This document shows, in pieces, positions 1 to 7,632 of a stretch of DNA of 64,000 nucleotides. The notes beneath the pieces are model-generated. The model worked only from the letters and a program-made list of their open reading frames with translations. It did not search any database and was not told the DNA's origin. The position numbers and the translations under genes were made by a program. Source of the DNA: Pedobacter cryoconitis. Lineage in GTDB: Bacteria; Bacteroidota; Bacteroidia; Sphingobacteriales; Sphingobacteriaceae. Where the stretch lies: contig NZ_QLLR01000011.1 in assembly GCF_003259615.1 (NCBI RefSeq), positions 84,937-148,936 on the forward strand, given 5' to 3'. Every line of letters begins with the position of its first letter. Within the stretch, counting starts at the first letter, position 1.

Positions 1-488
1 TAATCATCTGCCTGTTTTTTAAATTTCGGATAAAACGAAGCGTCGAACTCATCGCAGGTTTGTTTCAGCAGCTGATGAAAAAAGCGGACATCCTCATCAA
101 TTACATAATGTGGTGTTAAATCAATCCCGCCACCAAACCATCTTGTTTGTTCATCCATTTCAAAATAACGGATATTCATATGTATAATAGGTACAAATGG
201 ATTCGAAGGATGAATAACGATAGAAACTCCAGTAGCGAAGAATTCATCATTTTCTACCTTGAAAGCTTTTTTGACCGCTTCGGGTAATTTACCATATACA
301 GCAGAGAAATTAACTCCACCTTTTTCAATTACATTTCCATTCTGAAAAATACGTGTACGGCCACCGCCTCCACCCTCTCTGGTCCAGATTTCTTCTTCGA
401 ACTGCACTCCGCCATCGGCTGAAGCCAAAGCCTGGCAAATCTCATCCTGGATCTTTTGGTACGCTTCTACAACTTTATCTTTTAACAT
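1..488 (-). CDS. hemF: Oxygen-dependent coproporphyrinogen III oxidase, N-terminal part
   Basis: The reading frame opens at the ATG at 488 and runs off the left edge, giving the first ~162 residues. HemF is the cytoplasmic haem-synthesis enzyme that oxidatively decarboxylates coproporphyrinogen III to protoporphyrinogen IX. Family signatures visible are the glycine-rich REGGGGGRTR stretch near residue 38, GVNFSAVYG, IHMNIRYFE and WFGGGIDLTPHY. The family is about 300 residues, so roughly the C-terminal half is missing here. A promoter-like box and a long inverted repeat lie directly upstream. Identification is firm; the truncation is only the window edge. Confidence 0.95.
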   Translation of the reverse strand, partial: MLKDKVVEAYQKIQDEICQALASADGGVQFEEEIWTREGGGGGRTRIFQNGNVIEKGGVNFSAVYGKLPEAVKKAFKVENDEFFATGVSIVIHPSNPFVPIIHMNIRYFEMDEQTRWFGGGIDLTPHYVIDEDVRFFHQLLKQTCDEFDASFYPKFKKQADD

Positions 489-513
489 CGTTCCGTGAAT
501 ATATATAGGCGGG

Positions 514-547
514 CAAAGTTAAATTTTTATACCTTAAAAAGTACAAA
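514..547 (-). promoter_or_regulatory. Probable hemF promoter
   Basis: On the minus strand, TAACTTTG at 521-514 is an exact match to the Bacteroidota -7 box TAnnTTTG, 25 bases before the hemF ATG. A TTTG at 547-544 could be the -33 element, but the spacer is 22 bases, a little longer than usual. The -33 element lies inside the right arm of the inverted repeat at 536-579. Confidence 0.45.
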
Positions 548-579
548 TCACACATTATTATGTGCGATTTGTACTTTTT
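536..579. repeat. Long near-perfect inverted repeat upstream of hemF
   Basis: Two 20-base arms (starting AAAAAGTACAAATC and ending GATTTGTACTTTTT) pair with one mismatch around a four-base TATT loop. It could be an operator, because it overlaps the candidate hemF -33 element. It could also be a hairpin or terminator; runs of A and T flank it on both sides. The separate hairpin at 599-640 already serves as terminator for the FAS1 gene. Confidence 0.6.
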
Positions 580-598
580 AAAGCGGAATATTATTATA

Positions 599-640
599 CA
601 AAAAAAGGCTTTGCTATCAACCAGCAAAGCCTAAAAAATC
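599..640 (-). terminator. Rho-independent terminator after the FAS1 gene
   Basis: A 9-bp GC-containing stem (GGCTTTGCT / AGCAAAGCC) with a 7-base loop is flanked by A and T runs. On the minus strand it sits just after the FAS1 stop codon and is followed by a T run. Confidence 0.8.
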
Positions 641-662
641 AACTACTTATTTTATTTAGAAA

Positions 663-1280
663 CTATTTTTTCGGCATTAATACCGTATCAATAACATGTG
701 TTACCCCATTGCTTGAAACTGCATCTGTAATCGTGATTTTTGCGTCATTCACATACCACTGACCATCTTTTTTAGTGAATTTAATTTTCTGTCCCTGAAC
801 AGTGGTCAGTTCCAAACCATCTTTTAAATCAGCAGCTTTATAATTTCCTGCTACTACGTGGTAAGTTAAAACACCAGCCAGGTCTTTTTTCATTTCTGGT
901 TTAAGCAATTTAGCGACTGTACCTGCAGGTAATTTATCGAAAGCTTCATTTGTTGGTGCAAAGACAGTAAAAGGGCCTTTTCCACTTAACGTTTCAGCCA
1001 GACCAGCAGCTTTAACAGCAGCAACCAATGTAGTATGGTCTTTAGATTCAACAGCATTTTCTACAATATTTTTTGTAGGTACCATTAAAGCTCCACCTAC
1101 CATAACGCCTTCCTGAGTGCTCATTTTTGAAGTATCAGCCGTGCCTGACATTTTACTGCTCGTATCGGTCATTTTTGACGTTGTTGTATCCGTAGCAGCG
1201 TCAGGTTTTGATGAATTACAAGCTGAAGCTAAAGAAAGAAATGCAACAGCCATTGCAATCGTAAAAATTTGCTTTTTCAT
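663..1280 (-). CDS. Fasciclin (FAS1) domain lipoprotein
   Basis: A 205-residue protein with a lipoprotein signal (MKKQIF..., ASAC ending at Cys21). A ~45-residue Ser/Thr/Asp-rich linker follows, then one FAS1 domain from about residue 70 to the end. Both conserved FAS1 blocks are visible: FTVFAPTNEAFDKLP (H1) and the YHVV region followed by a terminal GVTHVIDTVLMP (H2). Such proteins are usually surface or periplasmic adhesion-type proteins; the actual ligand cannot be told. It stands alone with its own terminator. An imperfectly supported inverted repeat (GAACTGTAA...TTACAGTTC, 1367-1402) lies upstream. Confidence 0.88.
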   Translation of the reverse strand: MKKQIFTIAMAVAFLSLASACNSSKPDAATDTTTSKMTDTSSKMSGTADTSKMSTQEGVMVGGALMVPTKNIVENAVESKDHTTLVAAVKAAGLAETLSGKGPFTVFAPTNEAFDKLPAGTVAKLLKPEMKKDLAGVLTYHVVAGNYKAADLKDGLELTTVQGQKIKFTKKDGQWYVNDAKITITDAVSSNGVTHVIDTVLMPKK

Positions 1281-1440
1281 AAAGTTTAATTTTGTTTTAT
1301 CTGTTTTGTAAGCTCATATACGGCAACAAAAGCCAGCTGGTTTTTTTAAGGACGATTATTCTATAAGAACTGTAAAATTTATCACATTAATTCTTACAGT
1401 TCCTACAAGATCCCAATAATCTTTCTGATATTTAAAGCTC

Positions 1441-1926
1441 ATGATAGTATCAGAAAGAACACTTAAATGGGGACTACGCTTTTATCCCCCACTTTTATTT
1501 CAGCGTATTTGGGTTAAGAAATTCCATAAAGGGTTCAGGGGAGCTGATGTTAAAATCTATAAAAGCCTTTTCAATAAAAACTATAACGGATCTATATTTG
1601 GCGGAACTATTTATGCCGCAACAGATCCATTTTATGCGTTATTATTCGATCAGCTCCTGCAACGCCAGGGATTTAAAATCAGAGTATGGCTTAAAAGCGC
1701 AAGTATACAATACCTGAAACCAGGGAGATCAGCCCTGGTTTTTACTATTATTATTACCGATGAAATGCTGAATGATGCTATTGAAGCGTTAAATACCAGT
1801 GGCAAATTTGTAAAAGCTTATCCCATGGAAATTAAAAACAGCGATGGTGAAGTTTGTGCCACAGTGATGAACGAGGTATATGTCAGAAACCTGCACAGCG
1901 GCGAAAATGGCCCGGTAGCTTATTAA
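1441..1926 (+). CDS. DUF4442 family hotdog-fold thioesterase-like protein
   Basis: A 161-residue protein without signal peptide. The pattern FNKNYNGSIFGGTIYAATDPFYALLF followed by a beta-rich C-terminal half matches DUF4442, a hotdog-fold family related to acyl-CoA thioesterases (the long run is at residues 44-70; key part GSIFGG). The substrate is unknown. It is followed after 28 bases by an AlbA-type gene on the same strand, so co-transcription is likely. The ATG is the first in the frame and fits the family length. Confidence 0.75.
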   Translation: MIVSERTLKWGLRFYPPLLFQRIWVKKFHKGFRGADVKIYKSLFNKNYNGSIFGGTIYAATDPFYALLFDQLLQRQGFKIRVWLKSASIQYLKPGRSALVFTIIITDEMLNDAIEALNTSGKFVKAYPMEIKNSDGEVCATVMNEVYVRNLHSGENGPVAY

Positions 1927-1954
1927 ATAGAAATGTCCGTTAAAACCTCTGAAA

Positions 1955-2587
1955 ATGAATATCAGGAAACTTATTTTGCAAGGAGAAGGAACTACACTGG
2001 ATTTTAAAAAGACGATTAATAACTATGAAAAGATTGCAAAAAGCCTGGTTGCCTTTGCAAATAATAAAGGAGGACAATTATTGATAGGTGTTGCCGATGA
2101 CGGCACTATCAAAGGCGTTAAATCTGAAGAAGAAGAAAAATATATGATTACCAGATCCGCACATCAATTCTGCAAACCAGCAATTGAACCGGAATTTGAA
2201 GAAATATACATTGATAATAAACTGGTTCTGGTCGCTAAAATTCCGCAGAGTGATACTAAACCACACTATGCACTGGATGAAAATAAAAAATGGTGGGTCT
2301 ATTTCCGTGTCAACGACAAGAGTATTCTGGCCAGTAAGATCATCGTTGATGTGTTAAAAAAGGAAAATACACACAGCGGACAACTGATTACCTACACCGA
2401 ACAAGAACAAAAATTATTACAGTATCTCGATCAGGAAGGGCGTATTACCTTAAAACAATTTAGTAAACTGACTAAAAGCTCTAACCAGAAAGCGCAGAAA
2501 ATATTAGTCAGTTTCATCCTTGCTGACCTGATTCAGCCTCATTCTTCCGAAAAAGAGGAGTATTTTACCATGACAACGCCGAAATAG
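1955..2587 (+). CDS. AlbA_2/Schlafen-type ATP-binding domain protein
   Basis: A 210-residue protein. The N-terminal ~130 residues show the bacterial AlbA_2 (Schlafen-like) pattern: EGTTLDFKKTI, then SLVAFANNKGGQLLIGVADD with the typical NxxGGxLLIGVxDDG core, and a VYFRVNDKS strand. The last ~70 residues look like a winged-helix module (EQKLLQYLDQEGRITLKQFS). Family members are putative nucleic-acid-binding or regulatory proteins; no specific function can be assigned. It lies 28 bases after the DUF4442 gene and directly before the MATE gene. Confidence 0.8.
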   Translation: MNIRKLILQGEGTTLDFKKTINNYEKIAKSLVAFANNKGGQLLIGVADDGTIKGVKSEEEEKYMITRSAHQFCKPAIEPEFEEIYIDNKLVLVAKIPQSDTKPHYALDENKKWWVYFRVNDKSILASKIIVDVLKKENTHSGQLITYTEQEQKLLQYLDQEGRITLKQFSKLTKSSNQKAQKILVSFILADLIQPHSSEKEEYFTMTTPK

Positions 2588-2590
2588 CCG

Positions 2591-2598
2591 TACCTTTG
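2591..2598 (+). promoter_or_regulatory. Candidate -7 box for the MATE gene
   Basis: TACCTTTG matches TAnnTTTG exactly and lies 18 bases before the ATG at 2617. The TTG in it is also the upstream in-frame TTG codon of the MATE frame, which argues that TTG is promoter rather than start codon. No clear -33 TTTG was found. Confidence 0.4.
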
Positions 2599-2616
2599 CT
2601 GATTCAATCAATCGTT

Positions 2617-3981
2617 ATGTTCAGTTCCTTTTACGCAAAATACAAGCCCTATTATTCAGATAACCTTAGATTGGCTATGCCTATTGTGGTATCCCAGCTG
2701 GGTCAAACGCTTGTGCACCTTGTCGATAGTGTGATTGTTGGTCATTTTGCAGGAACGGTCCAATTGGCAGCAGTTTCCCTGGTGAATAGTTTGTTTATGA
2801 TCATCCTTGTTATAGGGATGGGTATTTCTTACGGATTAACCCCGCTTATCGCACAGGAAAACGGACGGAAGAATTATAAAGAATGCGGAAGATTATTATC
2901 AAATAGTTTATTGATTAATATCATGATAGGTATCTTCCTGTACCTTTTGACACACTTTGGAACCTTATTGATCATTGATAACCTCGGACAATCCCCGGAA
3001 GTTGTTGCCTATGCAAAACCTTACCTTGGATACCTGAGTTTTTCTATCATTCCATTGATGATTTTTAATACTTTCAAGCAATTTGCCGAAGGACTCGGTT
3101 TCACCAAACAGGCTATGTTTATCTCTATCTGGGGAAATATTATCAATGTTATCCTTGGGATAATCCTGGTCAAAGGAATGTTCGGCATTGCACCTATGGG
3201 CGTTAAAGGTGTAGGGATCTCTACCCTGGTAGACAGGATCTTAATGGCTACTGTGATGTGCATTTATGTCTTTAACTCTAAGAATTTCAAAATATACCTG
3301 AAAAACTTTAAACTGACGCTGATTGATAAAATAAGAAGTATTAAAATCTTAAAAATTGGTGCACCCGTTGCTTTGCAATACTCTTTTGAGATCAGTGCAT
3401 TCAGTGGCGCTGCGATCCTGATTGGTACCATTGGTGCTGTAGAACAAGCAGCTCACCAGGTAGCAATTAACCTGGCTTCTGTAACTTATATGCTGGCCAG
3501 CGGAATTGCCTCAGCAGCCACCATTAAAACAGGTAATAACCTGGGCAAAAACAACTTCCTTGACCTCAGAAGATCAGCCATAGCAAGTTATCATGTCATT
3601 GCTGTTTTCATGAGTATCACCGCTGTTGCTTTTGTTTGTGCAAACCACATTTTGCCATACATTTATACAGAGGATACTGCTGTAATTCATATTGCAGCTC
3701 AGTTATTGATTATCGCTGGTTTCTTCCAGTTATTTGACGGCACACAAGTCGTTGGATTAGGTGTTTTGCGAGGTCTGGGCGATGTAAACATTCCGACAGT
3801 CATCACTTTTGTCGCTTACTGGATTATTGGTATCCCGCTAGGTTATTTTTTAGGTATCACGTTAAAAATGGGCGTAAACGGAATCTGGTACGGTTTAACT
3901 TTTGGACTGCTTACCGCTTCTGTCATGCTGTTTTTCAGGTTTCAAAAAAGAACAAGGATGCTAATCCCTGTTACCGCATAA
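2617..3981 (+). CDS. MATE family multidrug/cation efflux protein
   Basis: About 454 residues with twelve predicted membrane segments. The two MATE half-repeats are recognisable: the first with LRLAMPIVVSQLGQTLVHLVDSVIVG-type features near residue 20 (key part PIVVSQLG), the second with ILKIGAPVALQYSFEIS near residue 245 and VLRGLGDVNIP in the C-terminal half. It is a Na+- or H+-coupled inner-membrane exporter, most like the NorM/YeeO type; the substrate is unknown. ATG 2617 is preferred over the in-frame TTG at 2596, which lies in a -7-like box. A hairpin terminator follows the stop. Confidence 0.9.
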   Translation: MFSSFYAKYKPYYSDNLRLAMPIVVSQLGQTLVHLVDSVIVGHFAGTVQLAAVSLVNSLFMIILVIGMGISYGLTPLIAQENGRKNYKECGRLLSNSLLINIMIGIFLYLLTHFGTLLIIDNLGQSPEVVAYAKPYLGYLSFSIIPLMIFNTFKQFAEGLGFTKQAMFISIWGNIINVILGIILVKGMFGIAPMGVKGVGISTLVDRILMATVMCIYVFNSKNFKIYLKNFKLTLIDKIRSIKILKIGAPVALQYSFEISAFSGAAILIGTIGAVEQAAHQVAINLASVTYMLASGIASAATIKTGNNLGKNNFLDLRRSAIASYHVIAVFMSITAVAFVCANHILPYIYTEDTAVIHIAAQLLIIAGFFQLFDGTQVVGLGVLRGLGDVNIPTVITFVAYWIIGIPLGYFLGITLKMGVNGIWYGLTFGLLTASVMLFFRFQKRTRMLIPVTA

Positions 3982-3982
3982 A

Positions 3983-4022
3983 AAAAGGAGGATGCCCAAA
4001 TAATTTTGGACACCCTCCTTTT
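3983..4022. terminator. Bidirectional terminator between convergent genes
   Basis: A G/C-rich hairpin (AAAAGGAGGATGCCC paired to GGACACCCTCCTTTT with small mismatches, 10-base loop) with A and T runs at both ends. It separates the MATE gene from the convergent amidase gene. Confidence 0.8.
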
Positions 4023-4032
4023 ATTCTTCGTA

Positions 4033-5472
4033 TCAGCATGAGTAAGAGATATGATTTTCTGGCTTATGGTCTTTCCATGGCTGAGCAAGCTCTAATTGGG
4101 CCGCCAGATTAAACAACATAGCTTCATTTCCGATTTTTGTTGAAAATGTGATACCTATAGGCATTCCTGTGCTGCTCCATCCCAGAGGCAGCGTGATTGC
4201 AGGGACACCTGAAATGTTGAATACCTGGCCAAAAGGAGCAACTTTACAAGCTTCCAGCACCCAGTTATACCAGTTAAGGTCCTTAATATTCTGATCTGCC
4301 AAAGGAGCCTGAATTGCATTTGTAGGTGTGATCATCACATCATACTTTGCAAAGAAATCACCAACTGTACGGGCTACAGTATTGGAATATTCTATAGCTG
4401 CTATAAGGTGCTGCGAAGTGTAATTCATCCCGGCGCGATAGCCATTAAGGCTACTCTGCTCAAGTGTTTTTGCCGAAATTTCTCTTCCTGTTATGGCAGC
4501 TAAGTTATTGATGCCATAGGTCGTATAACAAGCCCAGATGGTTTCCATACAATTCAGAACCTGCTCTTCATTGAGCTCAAAACGGTTCGAATCTACCTGA
4601 TGGCCAAGTGATTCACAAAGTTTTGCTGCCAGGATAGTTGCCTGAAGTACTTCTGCATCTACAGCTGCGCTGATCCAGGGAGCTGTATTTACAGCAATTT
4701 TAAGTGACGCTGGTCTTTCAAACATGGCCGACAGGTAGGACTTCGTGTTTTTAGGTGTATGATAGAATTCACCTGCCGCTGGTCCCGCTGTTGCATCCAG
4801 GACTGCTGCGGAATCTCTTACGGTTCTTGTTAAAACATGTTCAGTGGCCAGGCCCAGGAAAAGCTGGCCCGCATCAGGACCTACAGGATTAAGGTTTCTG
4901 CTGGGTTTGAGGCCAACAAGACCAGTGAATCCTGAGGGAATCCTGATTGAACCTGCCAGATCTGTGGCGTGGGCTATCGGAACTATTCCTGTCGCAACCG
5001 CAACAGCAGATCCTCCGGAAGAACCGCCGGGAGATAAATTGAGGTTCCAGGGGTTACGGGTAATTCCACAGGCGAGAGAGCCTGTAATAGTTGAACCTCC
5101 AAATTCCGGAGTAGTCGTGCGGCCTAAAATATTAAGGCCCGCTCTCTTATAACGTTTTACCAATTCACTATCATGACCAAATTTTAATCCCCTGGCCATT
5201 CTGCTTCCCATTTCTGCATTTTTATTTGCTTCATGGGCCCCCAAATCTTTTAATAACATGGGAACGCCATCATAGGGCTGGCCATTTTGGGAAAGCGCAT
5301 TGGAGATAACCGCCCGTTCTTCATAATATTCAACCACCGCATTTAATTTAGTATCGATAGTTTGAATTGCTTTTATTGCACATGCTGCAACCTCAGACTT
5401 TGTTAATTCTTTTTTTCTAATCAGCTCTGCCAGACCTATGCCATCAAAGGAGCTATATTCTTGTAAGTTCAT
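4033..5472 (-). CDS. Amidase signature family hydrolase
   Basis: A 479-residue cytoplasmic amidase. The Ser-cisSer-Lys centre is visible: Lys75 in PMLLKDLGA, the GGSSGGSA loop at about residues 149-156 and the nucleophile serine in DLAGSIRIPS near residue 175. The MGSRMARGLKFGHDSE segment and overall spacing resemble the amidase subgroup that includes 6-aminohexanoate-cyclic-dimer hydrolases. The real substrate is unknown. It is transcribed divergently from an AraC-type regulator, which is the likely controller. An exact TAnnTTTG box lies 20 bases before the ATG. Confidence 0.9.
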   Translation of the reverse strand: MNLQEYSSFDGIGLAELIRKKELTKSEVAACAIKAIQTIDTKLNAVVEYYEERAVISNALSQNGQPYDGVPMLLKDLGAHEANKNAEMGSRMARGLKFGHDSELVKRYKRAGLNILGRTTTPEFGGSTITGSLACGITRNPWNLNLSPGGSSGGSAVAVATGIVPIAHATDLAGSIRIPSGFTGLVGLKPSRNLNPVGPDAGQLFLGLATEHVLTRTVRDSAAVLDATAGPAAGEFYHTPKNTKSYLSAMFERPASLKIAVNTAPWISAAVDAEVLQATILAAKLCESLGHQVDSNRFELNEEQVLNCMETIWACYTTYGINNLAAITGREISAKTLEQSSLNGYRAGMNYTSQHLIAAIEYSNTVARTVGDFFAKYDVMITPTNAIQAPLADQNIKDLNWYNWVLEACKVAPFGQVFNISGVPAITLPLGWSSTGMPIGITFSTKIGNEAMLFNLAAQLELAQPWKDHKPENHISYSC

Positions 5473-5492
5473 ACTATTGTTTTTTTTGACAG

Positions 5493-5554
5493 CAAATTTA
5501 TGCTGATAACACAGTGTACATCTGTATTATTTTGCCATAAAAAGAGTAAATTTG
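5493..5554. promoter_or_regulatory. Divergent promoter region, amidase / AraC regulator
   Basis: Two exact TAAATTTG boxes face outward: 5500-5493 on minus (amidase) and 5547-5554 on plus (regulator). Between them, at 5512-5526, ACAG and CTGT flank a central TGTACA, an operator-like dyad. Good -33 elements are not obvious, so the assignment is tentative. Confidence 0.4.
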
Positions 5555-6415
5555 AGCGTGAAACAAAATCTATATTACCCATTTGAGATCCTTTATAAGG
5601 AGATCAACGAATGTTCGAATTCAGGATATAGCCAGAATTTCTTTGAATTGGTTTATATAGTTGAGGGAACCGGGATACAGCATATCAACAAGAATACATT
5701 TAATTATGCAGCAGGTCATTTACTACTGATCACTCCAGAAGATCTTAACGCGTTCGAAATACTTACAACTACTAAAGTGCTGTTTATTTGCTTCAATGAT
5801 ATTTATCTCAAGTCTGGTCCTGTTGGTGTAAATGACAAAGAGCGTATACAATGGGTAAAAAGACTGAAATTTATACTGCATCATGCTACGCATTTACCAG
5901 GATGTATTTTAAAAGATGAGATTGATAAGGTACTGGTGAGATCACTGGCGGCAAGCATTGTTGAAGAACAGCGATGCAGTAATCTTTATAGTAAAGAGTT
6001 GATTCAGCAGCTGATGAATAGTCTCATTATTTTAGTTGCGAGATCTATTGCTGATAGTTTACCAACAGATCTTTCTCCGGTTACTGATCAGAAACTATTG
6101 GGAGTTTTCCAATATATACAGGATAATATTTATTTTCCGGACCGGTTGAAAGTTACTGTGATCTGTAGTCATTTTAATATATCACCTAATTATTTTGGTA
6201 AGTTTTTTAAAAAGCATGCTGGTGAAACTTTGCAGGATTATATCTTGAAATATAAGATCAAAATAATTGAGACGCGGCTTTTAAGCAGTGACATGAGGAT
6301 CAATGAGATTGTGAGTGAGCTGAAGTTTTCGGACGAGAGCCATTTAAACAGAATATTTAAGAAATACAAAGGAGTGAGTCCTTCGGTATTCAGGAAAAAT
6401 GAGCTGGTGCTTTAG
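5552..6415 (+). CDS. AraC family transcriptional regulator
   Basis: About 287 residues. The N-terminal half has a cupin-type sensing fold (ELVYIVEGTGIQHINKNTF, then GHLLLITPEDLNAFE). The C-terminal ~100 residues are the double helix-turn-helix AraC domain (FNISPNYFGKFFKKHAGETL and INEIVSELKFSDESHLNRIF). The start is uncertain: the frame opens with TTG 5552, then GTG 5558, and there is no early ATG. The TTG overlaps a TAAATTTG box, so the GTG may be the real start. Its position opposite the amidase suggests it regulates that gene. Confidence 0.88.
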   Translation: MSVKQNLYYPFEILYKEINECSNSGYSQNFFELVYIVEGTGIQHINKNTFNYAAGHLLLITPEDLNAFEILTTTKVLFICFNDIYLKSGPVGVNDKERIQWVKRLKFILHHATHLPGCILKDEIDKVLVRSLAASIVEEQRCSNLYSKELIQQLMNSLIILVARSIADSLPTDLSPVTDQKLLGVFQYIQDNIYFPDRLKVTVICSHFNISPNYFGKFFKKHAGETLQDYILKYKIKIIETRLLSSDMRINEIVSELKFSDESHLNRIFKKYKGVSPSVFRKNELVL

Positions 6416-6504
6416 TGGTGATGTTTTATTTAAACACGTTTTGTGTTTTTTGAAATATCTTATAGAACTACAAAGCGGGTGTCATATTAAACCGTTTTAA
6501 AACA

Positions 6505-6548
6505 TTTTGCCCTTTGCTGTTGTACAGTAAAGGGCAAAGTTTTTTAAA
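6505..6548 (+). terminator. Rho-independent terminator after the AraC regulator
   Basis: A strong hairpin (TTTGCCCTTT... paired with AAAGGGCAAA, short loop) followed by a T run. It lies 90 bases after the regulator stop and before the CDF gene. Confidence 0.8.
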
Positions 6549-6578
6549 ACTTATTTTTTTCTTGCGTATTTTACACCT

Positions 6579-7496
6579 ATGACCAATCAAAAAGCATCAA
6601 TTTACAGCGCGCTGGCGGCGAACCTGCTCATTGCGATTACCAAATTTATTGCGGGTGCATTCAGCAACAGTGCTTCGATGATTTCCGAAGGGATACATTC
6701 CATGGTCGATACCGTTAACCAGGTTTTACTGCTTTTTGGATTGAGAAGAAGTAAAAAACCTGCAGACGCATTGCGTCCTTTTGGCTATGGAAAAGAGCTT
6801 TATTTCTATTCCTTTATCGTTTCCATTCTGATTTTTGGTTTAGGCGGCGGAATTTCCATTTACCAGGGTATTATACATATTGCAAACCCGGAACCCCTTG
6901 GAGATCCGACCTGGAATTATATAGTACTTGCTTTATCTGTTGTTTTTGAAGGTACATCCTTAGTTATCGCCGCTAAAGCTTTCAATAAAGTGAGAGGTCA
7001 GGATAGCTGGTGGAATGCCATTGTAAAAAGTAAAGATCCTTCCAGCTTCTTAGTTCTTTTTGAAGATGGCGCAGCTGTTTTAGGCTTATCAATTGTGATG
7101 GTCTGTATGGTGATCGGTCATCGGTTTCATATTCCACAATTGGATGGCGTAGCGTCCTTATTAGTCGGCCTGCTATTAGTCGGAGTTTCTTTAATACTGG
7201 CCAGGGAAAGCCGGAGTTTATTAATGGGCGAAGGAATTTCTGCAATGTCAAGACAGAAAATCGTTGAAAAAACTGAGGCAGTTCCCGGAGTTGTTAAAGT
7301 TTTAACCGTTGTTTCCACTTACCAGTCACCAGATGAAGTATTATTAATGCTGATTGCAACTTTTAAAGAAGATCTGAATACCCATCAAATCAATGAAGCT
7401 ATTGATGCTATACAGGCTGGGATCAGAAAAGAATTTCCACTGATCCGTTATATTATTGTACAACCAGAAGAGTTTACAAAGCAGTTTAAGTTTTAA
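6579..7496 (+). CDS. Cation diffusion facilitator family metal transporter
   Basis: A 305-residue inner-membrane protein with about six membrane segments and a cytoplasmic C-terminal domain. Family marks include SEGIHSMVDTVNQ in the second helix (metal ligands His and Asp), the LRPFGYGKELYFYSF loop and VLFEDGAAVLGL in the fifth helix. CDF proteins export Zn2+, Mn2+, Fe2+ or similar ions in exchange for protons; the H-x3-D and E-D-x2-A patterns do not settle the metal. The length fits the family. It appears to be a single-gene unit. Confidence 0.9.
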   Translation: MTNQKASIYSALAANLLIAITKFIAGAFSNSASMISEGIHSMVDTVNQVLLLFGLRRSKKPADALRPFGYGKELYFYSFIVSILIFGLGGGISIYQGIIHIANPEPLGDPTWNYIVLALSVVFEGTSLVIAAKAFNKVRGQDSWWNAIVKSKDPSSFLVLFEDGAAVLGLSIVMVCMVIGHRFHIPQLDGVASLLVGLLLVGVSLILARESRSLLMGEGISAMSRQKIVEKTEAVPGVVKVLTVVSTYQSPDEVLLMLIATFKEDLNTHQINEAIDAIQAGIRKEFPLIRYIIVQPEEFTKQFKF

Positions 7497-7632
7497 GAAC
7501 TGACAGGATATTCCTGAAACAGGTGTCTATTCCTGGCTGGATTTTGCAACACATCCCTTACACAATATAGCTTTAATCCTGTTTTTTAGCTGAAGTACTT
7601 GACCAGGAATTTATTTATATTTATCGCATATT

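Noticed and set aside
1367..1402. Inverted repeat GAACTGTAA / TTACAGTTC as a terminator
   Set aside because: The arms are 9 bases with an 18-base spacer, AT-rich and without a T tail, so stability is doubtful.
1955..2587. Phage-defence role for the AlbA/Schlafen-type gene
   Set aside because: There are no partner nuclease or defence genes around it; neighbours are a thioesterase-like gene and a MATE exporter.
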